The notes: generated from the sequence alone by a model not told the origin. Shown: positions 20,237 to 30,984, numbered from the stretch's first letter. The stretch is DNA of 64,000 nt from Oegoconia quadripuncta (GCA_949316235.1 OX438747.1:26354618-26418617), one strand, 5' to 3'. Numbers and translations: made by a program.

Positions 20237-20315
20237 GACAATCAACCAATGTAATATACTCTACTTTTTACACCCTATGTATATACAACAACAAACACAT
20301 GTGTTCATGTATTAT

Positions 20316-20385
20316 ATCAACTATCCTAATTGCTTAATGTGGAACTAGATGGCGCTGTATGTATGTCCAAACGATATTTATGTAT
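20316..20385 (+). mobile_element. SINE family B, 3' fragment
   Basis: Only the 3' part remains: TTGCTTAATGTGGAACTAGA, TGGCGCTGTATGTATG and CGATATTTATG. It ends about 60 bp before exon 10. Confidence 0.7.
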
Positions 20386-20446
20386 TCTCTGTGAGAAACC
20401 CCTTACAAAAGTATGATTGAACAAAGTGATACGCGTGTTACAGCAG

Positions 20447-20584
20447 CGTACTCTGTGTTCCACGCGGGCGCGGCGGGCGGGTCGCCGCTGTCCACGGGTG
20501 GGGGTGGGGCTGGGAGTGGGGGTGGGCCGCGGACTCGAGCCACGATGCCGCCGTGCCACCGCGCGGGGCTACACACCGTCTCAG
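20447..20584 (+). CDS. Host gene exon 10, with a NAGNAG acceptor
   Basis: The exon lies between acceptor GTTACAGCAG and donor TCAG|GTCAGT. With one base from exon 9 it encodes AYSVFHAGAAGGSPLSTGGG, then a Gly/Ser linker and PRTRATMPPCHRAGLHTVS, leaving one base. The acceptor is a tandem CAGCAG, so use of the first CAG would add one Ala without changing frame. Confidence 0.75.
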
Positions 20585-20845
20585 GTCAGTAGCCAGTTAT
20601 ACCGGATGAGTTTTTTTTACCGTTAGGAAAAAGTAGGGCATATTAGGTAAGTGAAATAGAAGGTATATATATAGATAGTTTTTTTTTGTTCAAAACCATC
20701 TTCGAATATAGCTTTCATTGTGTCATTTGACGGTCGCGTTTGTAGCGTATACCACATAATTACATCATTAAATTAAGTAAATAAAAATCTTGAAGAAAAT
20801 AGAATTTCGGATGATAATGATGATGGAATGATGAAATGTTAGGAA

Positions 20846-20996
20846 CCGGAAACCCTGTCTTATTTGGGGGACTGGCTATCTTATCTCTGACAACCGGAAC
20901 ACAACAATGCTATTAACATTGTTGCTTAGCGGCAGATTTAGATAAGGTGGTGGTAGCTAGCCAGGCGGACATTTAAAATGCCCTACCACCAACTAA
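20846..20996 (-). mobile_element. SINE family A, copy 5 (partial)
   Basis: GGAACCGGAAACCCTGTCTT...CATTTAAAATGCCCTACCAC is the middle of the SINE; both ends are missing. Confidence 0.8.
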
Positions 20997-21374
20997 GTAT
21001 ATAATGTTCTGGTGCAATAAAGAATACAATACATACTTTATACATCTCTAAAAAAAATTATAATGGTCTCGGTTGTTAATTTTTTTTTATGGTTAATTGG
21101 ATACGCTTTTGACCACAATCTCACCTGATGGGAAATGACGATGTGGCCGAAGATGAAGCACGCGATCTCAGTAGATGCTCTTGCTCTTGCTCACCCTGCT
21201 CTTGAAGATCCCAAGGTTGTAGCATTCAGGAGACTGACGCCGGAAGGGAGTTCCATGCCTGGGATGTTCGCATTATGAATATATAAGAATTAGATACATC
21301 ATTATGAATTAAATAATTCATTTTCCACAACTATCTCCAAAGTGGTGTGACTGTATTGTGTGCGTGTTGTCCAG

Positions 21375-21491
21375 GTGTGGGCGTGGGGGTGGGGGTGGGG
21401 GCGGGCCTGCGCCGCAACACGCCCAGCCCGGCGACAGTGGGAGGCGGCCTCCAGCTTGGACCTCCTGACGCATTAGCCCACCATCCACACG
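21375..21491 (+). CDS. Host gene exon 11
   Basis: The exon lies between acceptor GTTGTCCAG and donor CACG|GTCAGT. With one base from exon 10 it encodes GVGVGVGVGAGLRRNTPSPA, then TVGGGLQLGPPDALAHHPH, leaving one base. The Gly/Val run is coded by repeated GGGGGT and GGGCGT units. Confidence 0.73.
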
Positions 21492-21589
21492 GTCAGTTAC
21501 ATGTCTTTTATCCTTAACAGTGATGTTTTGTTAATGTATTGTTCTATATTTGTAAGTATCGCTCTTTGTCTGGAATAAAAAAAACTCTC

Positions 21590-21728
21590 AATTGGTTTTT
21601 CCTTCCGAGGGTTCGGTGGAAGAAATCTCTTACAAAGATAAGCTCGCCATTTGTGTATTGTAATTTCTGTCCTACATTTGTTCAATGTATGTGTGTATAC
21701 TTATATGCAATAAAGTGTTAAATATATT
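21590..21728 (+). mobile_element. LINE 3' tail
   Basis: GTGGAAGAAATCTCTTACAA, GATAAGCTCGCCATTTGTGT and GCAATAAAGTGTTAAATA are the same 3' end as at 8360 and 12249. Confidence 0.7.
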
Positions 21729-21823
21729 ATATCAGTATGGAACGGAGGTTTGGATGGCGCCGTGTGTGCAATGTTATTTAAATGATTATCAGAGTTGTGA
21801 AAATCATTTGGCTTACGTTTCAG

Positions 21824-22004
21824 TTCGGCGGCTCGGCAGCTCGGAGCGAGGCGCGGTGGCCGGAGGGTCGGGGGTCACCGGGGTCCCCGCGGTCGCCGCG
21901 GTCACGGGTGGGCCGGCGGGCGGGCCGGGAGACGCCCCCAGCCCGGGGAGCAGTCCGCGGCGCGCGCGGCGGGACCTGCCGCTCTACCGGCACCACGAGT
22001 ACAG
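21824..22004 (+). CDS. Host gene exon 12
   Basis: The exon lies between acceptor TTACGTTTCAG and donor ACAG|GTGGGG. With one base from exon 11 it encodes VRRLGSSERGAVAGGSGVTG, a Val/Ala/Gly/Pro linker, then SPGSSPRRARRDLPLYRHHE and Y, leaving AG. At 181 nt it is one of the longest exons here. The basic SPRRARRD segment could be a phosphorylation or nuclear-localisation-like patch; this is a guess from composition. Confidence 0.78.
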
Positions 22005-22139
22005 GTGGGGCAGGGGTCATGGGAGTCATGGGTCATGATTCACCGGGGGTCGTGGGTCATGGGTCATGATTCACGTGAAGTCGTGGGTCATGTCCTATGG
22101 GTCACGGGGAGGGGGGGGATCAGGTTACTTTTTTTATTT

Positions 22140-22690
22140 AAAATCGCATTCGTAGCCTCGTCGCATTTATGACTCGTTAGATTAGCGATGTTAATCAATG
22201 TCTATCGCGGTTACTTTTTGGATGGGTGATCCAGTGACCACTGGGTGCATTTTTATACGAGTGTTTCAGTGCTTGGAAGGGTACGCTTATATGAAACAAT
22301 CCTCATCATCAAGTATAAACTGCAGGACAAATAGGGTGCCCAATGGTTTTTAGAAGAAATAAAGTATACTCGTATGTGATTCAGAAAATAAAGAGGACGG
22401 ATTTACAAAAAATATATTATTTATTTCACTTATTTATTTAAAGTACCAAGAGGCAATACTAATGTTTTAAATGAAGGGCCAATGACACGAGCACTACACA
22501 CACTCAATGAGATAGCTGACAGAACAGATATTGTCACATTCAGTATGAGCGAATTTCAAAAAGTAATTTGTACTATGATATTTAGTATAGGTAGATGTAG
22601 TTGGTATACATCATTGTCATTAGTTAACTATCGCATTGTAGTAATCTGTAATGATAGTTATAAACTTGGTAAATAAATAAATAAAAAAAA
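22140..22690 (+). mobile_element. Repeat debris including a LINE C-terminal fragment
   Basis: Bases 22200-22290 contain GGATGGGTGATCCAGTGACC and GTGCTTGGAAGGGTACGC, reminiscent of repeated insect sequence derived from a small RNA gene; this is not certain. Bases 22430-22676 encode a LINE-like C-terminus (MSEFQKVICTMIFSIGRCSW) ending in a TAAA-type tail. Confidence 0.45.
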
Positions 22691-22857
22691 CTTTTTAAAT
22701 AGCACTTTTTACATTTTTTCCCATGTCCGTCTATCTGTCTGTCCGAGACTTAGCTCAGACGCTCTTAGTAAATGAACGCTGTACTTTGTCATGAGTATAC
22801 ATATTAATCACGCCGATAAATTGGTAAAATAAAATCTTGACATTTGTTTTATTTTTA

Positions 22858-23188
22858 TTTTTTTTATGCACAACGGGTTGGTATTTTACCTCAATCACAC
22901 CTGATGTTAAGTGAAGATGAGGTCGAAGGTGGAAGCGTATTGACCCGGAAACCCCAACACATTTGGGGGACTGGCTATCTTATCTCTGACAACCGGAACA
23001 CTACAGTACTATTAACTTTGCTGCTTGGCGGCAGATTTAGATAAGATGGTGGTAGCTAGCCAGGCGGACATTTAAAATGCCCTACCACCAACCAAACCGA
23101 GTACTTAAACATGTACCCCGCTGGGGATCGAACCCGCGACCTCCGAATCGTAAACCCAATGTTGTTTACATTGAGCTACGGAGGCGGT
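22858..23188 (-). mobile_element. SINE family A, copy 6 (near full length)
   Basis: It runs from TTTTATGCACAACGGGTTGG to the head, GGATCGAACCCGCGACCTCC and TTGAGCTACGGAGGCGG. On the minus strand the A-box reads TCCGTAGCTCAATG. Confidence 0.9.
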
Positions 23189-23253
23189 TTTAGGGTTAGT
23201 GTCCGAAATATTTATTTATTTGAACTAATGAGTGATGTAATTGTGTGTTCCAG

Positions 23254-23323
23254 AGTGGAGCCCCACTCCCACTACAGCTCTGGCTCCACGAGCCGCGGGC
23301 CCAGCCCCAGCAACTACGCGTGA
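23254..23323 (+). CDS. Host gene exon 13 with stop codon
   Basis: The acceptor is GTGTGTTCCAG. It completes an Arg codon and encodes VEPHSHYSSGSTSRGPSPSN then YA and TGA at 23321-23323. Two donors overlap the end: GC|GTGAGG at 23320, just before the stop, and CCAG|GTACGG at 23331, just after it. Use of the first would remove the stop and, spliced to 24258, extend the protein. Confidence 0.8.
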
Positions 23324-23429
23324 GGTCCAGGTACGGGGAGAATTGGTGTAAACTTGTTATTAGGAGCAAGCTGATAAACACGTGGAGTGTTATGACAGGA
23401 AATATTTGAACAAGCAAGAAATTTGCGGG

Positions 23430-24125
23430 GTTGCTCTTTTAAAAACAGGTTTTTATATTACAAAATAACACAATAATAGTCTGACATGCGAACGAGCTGT
23501 TTATGTCCAGGGATGATTATCATCTAAATACATGCTGCTGTACATACATATCATTTTTGTTATGCAGAAGCGTGCAATTCGTGCCATTTATAAATTAGGA
23601 CCTAGAGTGTCTCGTTTTAGGTAAGTTTAAGGAAATTAATATCTTAACAATGGCATCTCAATACATTTATGAGAATTTTTTATGTGCAAAAATAATATAA
23701 CCTTATTCGCTAAAAATAGTGATAGGCACAATGTTAATACAAGGAATAAGAACCAGTTATCTGTTTATGTTAGCCGACTTCACAAAGTTAGTAAATCCTT
23801 CAAAGGGCAATTGTATACGCTCTTATAATAAGGTTCCAGTAGACGTTCAAAATTTGCCTTTAAATAAATTCAATGCAATCATAAAATAGAAATTATTAAC
23901 AAAAGACTATTATAAAGTCACTGACTATTTGAATGATGAGCAAGCATGGACATAGCTGTCTTATTATTCATATAATTATCAAATCACCAATGTTTCTTGC
24001 TCGTTCTTCTCTGGGGAGTCAGCTTTATGAATGAGCAGTAAATTTCAATGTAATATTAATAGTGACGTTTTCAAGTGATAATTTTATCCTATGAAATAAA
24101 ATATTTTGATTTGATTTGAATAGTC
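23430..24125 (+). mobile_element. Decayed LINE C-terminal region and 3' end
   Basis: Bases 23570-23960 give, in several frames, QKRAIRAIYKLGPRVS, SQYIYENFLC-like and RLHKVSKSFKGQ segments, the C-terminal region of a common lepidopteran LINE. The 3' end (AAATAAAATATTTTGATTTG) is at 24095-24125. A reversed relative is at 58310-58960. Confidence 0.65.
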
Positions 24126-24185
24126 TGATATTTTATAATATGCTTTCTCCGTATGTTTACTGTTTTATAGCAGCTTTGCTCAGCC

Positions 24186-24257
24186 ATAATACAAGCCTAG
24201 TAGCTTAGTGTGGAACTAGATGGCGCTATGTATTTGTGCAAAGGTTTTTATTTTCAG
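24186..24257 (+). mobile_element. SINE family B 3' tail supplying a splice acceptor
   Basis: GTGTGGAACTAGATGGCGCT followed by ATGTATTTGTGCAAAGG is the SINE B 3' part. Its T-rich end (TTTTTATTTTCAG) forms the polypyrimidine tract and AG just before the GC-richer segment at 24258. Confidence 0.65.
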
Positions 24258-24434
24258 GAATGACTGGGCACCCGACCCGCAATACCGAAGACCCTGTTCG
24301 AAGTATTGAAGAGCAACGTGAAGTGGACCGAAGCACGACAGCTGAACCGCCGGCTGGTGCCGGGTCCGAAGCAGCTGTCTCAAACAATCATTCCTAAGCC
24401 AAACCAGAAGCTACTCGAAGCATTTGGAAACTAG
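24258..24434 (+). other. Candidate alternative last exon or 3' UTR exon of the host gene
   Basis: This segment is GC-richer than its surroundings and follows a good acceptor. If exon 13 splices from the donor at 23320, the frame continues as NDWAPDPQYRRPCSKY and stops at 24307-24309. If it splices from 23331, this is 3' UTR. A second frame is open from 24264 to the TAG at 24432-24434 (56 codons, with LFEVLKSNVKWTEARQLNRR and KPNQKLLEAFGN), but it is preceded by TGA at 24261 and has no ATG. Confidence 0.45.
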
Positions 24435-25140
24435 TTATTGTTAAATCTGAACTGAGAGGTTCCGAGCGCTGACCACAGATAATGCGATGACGTTCCATTG
24501 ACGCCATTTTCAAATTTTGACAGTTCGAATTGTTATCGCGATGTATGGCGGATATTCCCGCTTACCTGCGATTCACTAGTCAATCATTGACGATTATCAA
24601 CGATGTTATCGTTATTGGCTCGTTATTTTTAACCGACATAAAAAAGGGGTGTTATGAATTTCACCGCTATGTGTGTCCGTCTGTGGCACCGTCTGTCTTG
24701 AAAATTAAAATGATTTATTTAGTAGCTTGATATTTTTACAATGTATGTTTTTAGGCACTCGTAACGAACCCGCTCTTTTATACATACTTTGCGTAAATAA
24801 ATAAATTAAACGAGTGAACCTATTTGCATGCAGTTTTCTTATTCTAAAACAGTTTTTCTAGCGGCGGTTCTTTGTTTTATCAAAATCGGTTCAGCCGTTT
24901 TGTTTTAATCACTTGTTTTTTCTGGGGGGTTTTTTTAATTTCCTTTTATAGTTTTTTTTTGTGTTCATTCTCAAATATTGTTGGTAACCATCATTTGAGC
25001 TCATACATATAAGCTTGTATACAGGGAGTGACTGACATTATAAGACAGAAAGTCAGTGATAAACCCTATCAAACAAAAAAAAATTAACGAACATCCATAC
25101 AGGCGAATATTTTCCTCCTTTTTTTGAGTCTGTTAAAAAT
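24435..25140. mobile_element. Short flank, then an element with AACCGAC inverted ends
   Basis: Bases 24435-24624 show nothing recognisable. Bases 24625-25140 have inverted ends: left TTTTTAACCGACATAAAAAA, right (reverse complement) ATTTTTAACAGACTCAAAAA. Related ends occur at 55828 and 61100-61128. There is no coding capacity. Confidence 0.55.
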
Positions 25141-25786
25141 CTGATTTTATATAATGCAGGCAGTTAGTACTTTTTTTGACTCTGCATAGTCTAGTCAGTT
25201 TTCAGGTAAAAATTATTTCACGTAATAATTAGTATGTAAAATTTAGAATGACTACGTGACGTCGCATGTCTATGGGCAGCGGTCGTTGCCCCCGGTGCAG
25301 GCGCACTGAAGTGAACAACACCGACCATAGAGCGTTGGTCGCCATGATCTCAGGGATGTATGAGTGTGTGTTAGTTGTAAGGACACATACAAACGTGTGA
25401 CGTCACTGTCCTATGAACAATGTGTACGTTGATTTGTAAATCACCGGCTAACCTCTTAACAAGAAGAATTTTTTTAAGTATTTGATACATATGTTACTGC
25501 TTATGGACCGGGTCGTTGAAATAACCAAAATGGCGTCCAGTAAGGATGCAGTTTTAACTTCTTATAATTTTAAAGGTCCACATGTGCACCGTGGCGGGTG
25601 CCACCCCCGCCGGCGTCTTCCATATCAATGGAACGTTGCCTGTTTTTTCTCATTGATAAAACAAGATGCAATCGAAATGAAGTAAGTCTGTTAATTTGTA
25701 TTTTCATTTGCACTGACATTTAATTTTTTTACTCGGAAACAAAATTTTTAAGGCTAGTTTTTTTAATGAATATATTTTTAATTTGA
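25141..25786. other. No recognisable feature
   Basis: AT-rich sequence with one GC-richer patch (25560-25640). The short open frame across 25482-25685 has no recognisable motif, and I do not call it a gene. Confidence 0.5.
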
Positions 25787-26025
25787 CGACCGATTGGTGT
25801 AGTGGATAGTAACCCTGTCAGCGAAACCAACGGTTGCGGGTTCGAATCCCGCGACGGGTAAATGTTTATGTGATGAATATGAACATTTATTCCTGAGTCA
25901 TGGATGTTTATATAAATATTTATGTATGTTTATCCGTTATCTAGTATCCATAGTACAAGCTTTGCTTAGTTTGGGATTAGATGATTGGTGTAAGTGTGCG
26001 AAATATTTATATTTTATTATCTATT
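25787..26025 (+). mobile_element. SINE family C, full-length copy
   Basis: The head GACCGATTGGTGTAGTGGAT (A-box) and GCGGGTTCGAATCCCGCGAC (B-box) is followed by the shared body and the 3' part TAGTTTGGGATTAGATGATT, GGTGTAAGTGTGCGAAATAT. It is the best reference copy of the family here. Confidence 0.9.
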
Positions 26026-26788
26026 TTATTGTCATGTACGTGCAATTGCCAAAGTTTGTCGGGTTAATTTTGCTAGACCTTATATATTCTGTGACAGGGA
26101 TGAAGACAATTACAAACTTTGTGTTAGGAGATTTCCAGTGATTTATAAATGACCCTTTAGTAACACTTGGGTTTACTAAAACTCGGGACAGTTTGAGATA
26201 AGATCGTGAATGACATTAAAGATTGAGGTGAAGCCTCATCTATGATAGGGTCCTCAAAAGGGTGGGAGCAGATGTAATTAGAAATACAAATATATGTTAC
26301 TGTAAATATATGTATATGAATGTTATGTTAAGATAGTTATGTAATATATTGTAATTGTTTTAACGGAAACGAGGCAAAGGAATAAGCGGCTGCGATGACA
26401 ATTGAGGGCGACTAGTTGTCATACAAACTAGAATTGATCACAATTTAAATTAATTCTACATTAAAAATACAGCTTGTTTCCAAAGCAAAAGCGGATTATT
26501 AATAAATATAATGTAATTATGGTGCGAGCGAGACTAACGTAGATTACCGAGTGTCGCCGATTAGTCCCGAAGTCATCCGACCTGTGTTAATCTCAGGATT
26601 TGATAAATCGTTTTCGATAAAACTACAGTCGGCTTCATATATTCATACTGGTTTGTTTTATATTACTAATGGGTAGCAAGCTGCCTATTCAAGGTATGCT
26701 ATTCGTAGTCCAACTGGATTCATTGATCAATGTTAACAACGTAAGGTGTATGGAATGAAGGTCGAGGGTTCGACGCCCAGATACTTGT
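26026..26788 (+). other. Possible LTR or retroelement debris
   Basis: At 26245-26275 a purine-rich run (AAAAGGGTGGGAGCAGATG) precedes TGTAATTAG, as a polypurine tract precedes an LTR, and 26275-26640 could be a solo LTR. I cannot find the second LTR, a target duplication or coding sequence, so this is weak. Confidence 0.25.
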
Positions 26789-26962
26789 TTTTTTCTTTAT
26801 GCACAACGGGTTGGTACTTGACCTCCATCACACCGGATGTTAAGTGAAGATGAGGTCGAAGGTGGTAGCGTACTGACCCGGAAACCCCAACACATTTGGG
26901 GGACTGGCTATCTTATCTCTGACAACCGGAACACAACAATGCTATTAACATGTTAATAGGAT
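26789..26962 (-). mobile_element. SINE family A, copy 7 (partial)
   Basis: It runs from CTTTATGCACAACGGGTTGG to AACAATGCTATTAACATG; the remainder is replaced by irregular GTTAATAG repeats up to 27040. Confidence 0.8.
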
Positions 26963-27041
26963 TTGGTTAAACATTTGTTAATGGCATTGTTAATAGTATT
27001 GTTAATATCAGTTGTTAATAGTATTGTTAATAGCATTCTTT

Positions 27042-27151
27042 TCCGATTGTTTGAGATAAGATAGTCAGTCCTTCAAATAAGTTGAAGGTTCGGAGTGAGC
27101 GCCCCGCATCAGGTGTGATTGAGGTCAACTACTAACCCGTTATATATAAAA
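27042..27151 (+). mobile_element. SINE family A, copy 8 (3' fragment)
   Basis: CCGATTGTTTGAGATAAGAT to TGAGGTCAACTACTAACCCG is a diverged 3' part in the opposite orientation to copy 7, so 26789-27151 is an imperfect inverted SINE pair. Confidence 0.65.
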
Positions 27152-27568
27152 ATCTGTCAATTTTTGGTTATACATTGGCAGCTGTCTTTGCTTAATATTT
27201 TAGTTACACCAAACCCTGCCTTATCAAGTGACATTGACAATTTTTTTTTACAATGCCGAGAGCTGCGAATGGAATAACTAGATTAGACAATATGCTACAA
27301 TTAAAAGTAGTAATCACGGAGAACAGACCAGTGTGAGTTATATGACGTCACTGTACAGTTAGGCGCAAAAGTGCATTCATAGGCCAAATTCGCGTGTTTA
27401 ATTTTTTTACGAACACCTTCCGAATTCCTAAAAAAACTAAGAATTGACAAAGCAACAGATATCAAGTAAAATTCCACTCTCTATCTCCGGAGTGCATCAT
27501 CAGGTCTTAGCCAATTTATTTAGGACAGCATTTTAATCGCTTTCATTTTAAACAACATTGGATTTACA

Positions 27569-27790
27569 ATTCAGCGGGGTACATGTTTAAGTACTCGGTT
27601 TGGTGGTAGGGCATTTTAAATTTCCGCCTGGCTAGCTACCACCATCTTATCTAAATCTGCCGCCAAGCAACAATGTTAATAGCATTGTTGTGTTCCGGTT
27701 GTCAGAGATAATGTAACCAGTCCCCCAAGTGTGTTGGGGTTTTCGGGTCAGTACGCTTCCACCTTCGACCTCATCTTCACTTAACATCAA
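27569..27790 (+). mobile_element. SINE family A, copy 9
   Basis: It starts in the B-box-adjacent sequence (CAGCGGGGTACATGTTTAAG) and runs to CTTCACTTAACATC. The tRNA head is missing. Confidence 0.82.
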
Positions 27791-28845
27791 AAAAAAAATT
27801 TTTATTAATGAAATTGTTATCGTTTTTCCGAATAATAACATTTCTCGAGCAAGAACTTAACCCTTTCACGTGCAGTGAACCAGACACAATAGAAGTTCTA
27901 CGCCTATAGTGCGTTTATGGTCCGCGAAGTGTTAAGATTTGATTTTTAAATATGCCGATAGATTTGTGTTTCAACGCATCTTAACTTAAATACAAAATTT
28001 AAAAAAAAAAAATGTCATCGTCTGCACTTTCACTATTTTTTTTTTACTACACTTTTGCACCTGACTGTGCCCGGCTCGGTGTCCTGCAAATTATGTGTAT
28101 TTTAATGAATTTATTGATAAAAATTCATTTCTCACAATGGAATTATACAGGGTTAGTCGGAAAGGGGGTACTAAGCCGAAAGTTGGTTATAGTGTCATCG
28201 ATAAGTGTTTTATTGCCAATTAGATAAATGGGGAAAACGCATATTTTTGTTTCCATACAAAGTTATTAAATTATTTAATTTAAGAAAATTTGGACAACCC
28301 TATAATTCATGAATGAAAAGAGACAAAATAATCGACGCCCAAAATGACGCGGACCCCGCCCATTTTGCCCTGCGTGTGCGTCGGGTCCGTCAAACGCGCC
28401 GCCGTCTGTTGACAATGGCCGCCCGCCCTTTGACACGCGCCGCCCGCCCTTTGTCGGGCACCGACATAGCGTGTGCCGTCGGAAGTTACCGAAATGTGGA
28501 TTACGTGTATGGCGGGATTATGGGTGACCAGAGCCCCATACATTCCATCAAATTTTCATGAAGTTCATAAGTGCATAACCAGTTCCACCTCAAACTATCG
28601 AAATTTTGTATTGTCGGCAAAATATTAAATTATTCCAGAAATCCCCACTGAATCTTACAGGTAAACAAAGCAACTGTGTTAAATGTTTTCAAACACGTCG
28701 GCCCAACAAAGCCACAGGCAGACATAGGCTTCAAGGTTATTACATATTTTTTATGTAACGGGGCTTAAAAACTACTTTTAGTTTGAAATCAAAGTTTACC
28801 TACCTAAAGATTTTAATCGTTTGAGCTGTTACTGGATACGCATTT

Positions 28846-29047
28846 TCTACCACCATCTTATCTAAAACTGCCACCACGCAGTAATGTTTAATAGCATTGT
28901 TGTGTTCCGGTTGTCAGAGATAAGATAGCCAGTCCCCCAAATGTGTTGGGGTTTCCGGGTCAGTACGTTTCCACCTTCGACCTCATTTTCACTTAACATC
29001 AAGTGTGATTGAGGGCAAGTACAAACCCGTTTTGCATTAAAAAAAAT
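28846..29047 (+). mobile_element. SINE family A, copy 10 (partial)
   Basis: TACCACCATCTTATCTAAAA to AACCCGTTTTGCATTAAAAA, inside element F. The head is missing. Confidence 0.82.
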
Positions 29048-30305
29048 ACGCGTTTTCGAACCTTACTGTACCTAGGTACCTAACCTAGGTTTTTAACAAG
29101 AATGATGGTTTAATTTTTAATGAAACAACTAACCTTTTCTGATGATGACGTTGTTATTCCGTACGTAACACAAACACGCGCTGCATTTGTGTCCACATAG
29201 CCACACTATTACATTAAGCACAAGTTGAAGCACTCTTTGTAATCAAGCTTCTCGAGCTACCGTAAGTACCTACGTGATCACGTCTTCCTACACAATTCAT
29301 ATCGTAGTATTTTTGATTGGTGTACTCCACCGGCATATCGTGAATTATTAACAATAACAACTAATACCTACCAAACAAATACAATTAATAGCGATAACAA
29401 AGAAAATCTCTAACGATAATAAATAACAAATAACGACGAACTAGGACGACTCGCGAAAATAATCGACTGCTTGCACGGAAGTGGTAGAAGCGACTGGCTT
29501 TAATTTAGGTATTTTTTATTTCTTCGTATTTTATGGATTTCGGCGAATTCGGATTCGAATGCACTTGCCGATAGGCAGGGCGTGGCTTGCGCATGCATGT
29601 GTGTGTGTGTCAAGTCAAGACTGTGTAATGTGCGCAAACGCAGAGGGGTTAGTAGGTAGCAATACGTAAACATGTTTCGATTTTTTTAAATTCAGAATGA
29701 CATTAATTACCAATTAGTTTTAGTAGCATTTCATTGACGTGGACATTTTACATGGATTTCCAGCTGCTTAGTGGTATGTTGAAGTTCCAAAGTATGATTT
29801 ATTAACCGATTTCCAAAAAGAAGGTTTTAAATTCGACCGTTCGTGACTCGACATCTTCGTAAATTTTTACCCGATTAAAAAAATATTTCTTGGTTGAGAA
29901 GGGTAAATCCCAATGATCCACTCCAGAGTAGAAGATGGAACCTTTCTGAAATCGAATGTTTTGTCAATTTTTTTTCTTACTTTTGCGTTCAAACCTACTT
30001 ATGGAATCTTAATTTAGGCCCAGCATTAATTATGAAATCCTAAAAGAAATACTGAAGGAATAAGTTTTTTTTTTGGTTACCAGCTTACCAAGCCTCACGG
30101 AGGGTGTAGGCTGTAGGCAAAATATCGTAATAGTGAAAAGTTTCAAACTCTATGTTAACCATTTTTATGAATGAAACACAGCTGATTAGGGCTACTTGGT
30201 AGTATTTTGTTATGACATGTTTAAAGGGCATTTTCTCGAAATGTATTGAGTTTTGAGGAAAGTTGTAGAACAAACGTTGTTCGTTATAACGGGTACTTTT
30301 ACAGC
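29048..30305. other. Right interior of element F: no coding feature
   Basis: No open frame with a recognisable motif was found. Part of a transposase could be present in heavily decayed form, but I cannot support one. Confidence 0.45.
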
Positions 30306-30526
30306 CTTTCGGCTTAGTACCCCCTTTCCGACTAGCATTGTATTTAATTTGGACTGATTTTTTTTTTAAAGTTACATAATCTCGAATTTATGTTATCGAG
30401 TTGTACTGTCTCAAACAGAGGTACCTACACAGACCTGCAGAATACATATAATGAAGGCTTTTCGATAAATTTTTATTTACTTAACAAGTACTGTCGAAAA
30501 ACATTAAATATAATTTGTATTATCGA

Positions 30527-30738
30527 CAACCGGTCAGCGAAACGAAAAAAAAATGGTTGCGGGTTTGAATCCTGCGGGGAGTGAATGTTTGTTATGAATA
30601 CGAACATTTATTACCGAGTCATGGATGTTTATATAAATATTTATGTATGTTTATCCGTTATCTAGTATATGGATACTAGCTTTGCTTAGTTTGGGACTAG
30701 ATGATTGGTGTAAGTGTCCGAAATATTTATTTATGTAT
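30527..30738 (+). mobile_element. SINE family C copy (head degenerate)
   Basis: GGTTGCGGGTTTGAATCCTG and the body TGTTTATATAAATATTTATG through TGATTGGTGTAAGTGTCCGA are present. The A-box half is mutated. Confidence 0.78.
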
Positions 30739-30984
30739 TATGCAGGCCTGTATAGGTTTCTCTGTTGCCGACTGTACCAATGATCCACATTGACTTGCGT
30801 AATTGTTTTTGAAAAATCTTTTAACCAACTGAAAAAAGTTGGAATTACAGTCAAGACCTACGCATTTATTTTTAAAATTACCCGCATTTAATATTTATAA
30901 GTATTGTTTATTGCACCAAAGTACAAATTTGAAATTAGTACTTATTCGTTCCTTCTTAGCGACACTATCGAATGATTGAATAAT

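Larger units (their letters stand above)
765..23323 (+). other. Unrecognised host gene, 3' part, 13 exons encoding 480 C-terminal residues
   Basis: Thirteen open segments, each bounded by AG upstream and GT downstream, join without any phase conflict: exon lengths 219, 89, 60, 140, 67, 131, 93, 59, 79, 138, 117, 181 and 70 nt sum to 1443 nt, that is 480 codons plus TGA at 23321-23323. All exons are far more GC-rich than the introns. The predicted product has no signal peptide, membrane segment or recognised enzyme motif. It is low-complexity in places (a long Gly run in exon 4, Gly/Val runs in exons 7 and 11), with better-ordered stretches in exons 1-2 (ELRLAPPAARALQLHSSRGA, then ALRAVREMSLPDGCAALLLD) and exon 9 (LSALRSRFEDDELRAAIDLS). 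A large scaffold or signalling protein tail is possible, but I cannot name it. The 5' part of the gene lies outside the window or is not visible. Confidence 0.8.
28156..30332. mobile_element. Element F: 2.2-kb DNA element with 27-bp inverted ends and TA duplication
   Basis: The left end GTCGGAAAGGGGGTACTAAG continues CCGAAAG; the exact reverse complement lies at 30306-30332. Both ends are flanked by TA (28154-28155 and 30333-30334), the target of Tc1/mariner-type elements. The interior holds a SINE A (28846-29047) and no long open frame; a 62-codon minus-strand frame near the right end has no recognised motif. Confidence 0.8.

Noticed and set aside
22200..22290. Possible 5S rRNA gene
   Set aside because: Only short words (GGATGGGTGA) match; the rest does not resemble 5S RNA, so at most it is a derived repeat.
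25482..25685. 67-codon frame at 25482-25685
   Set aside because: No recognisable motif, splice support or conservation evidence.
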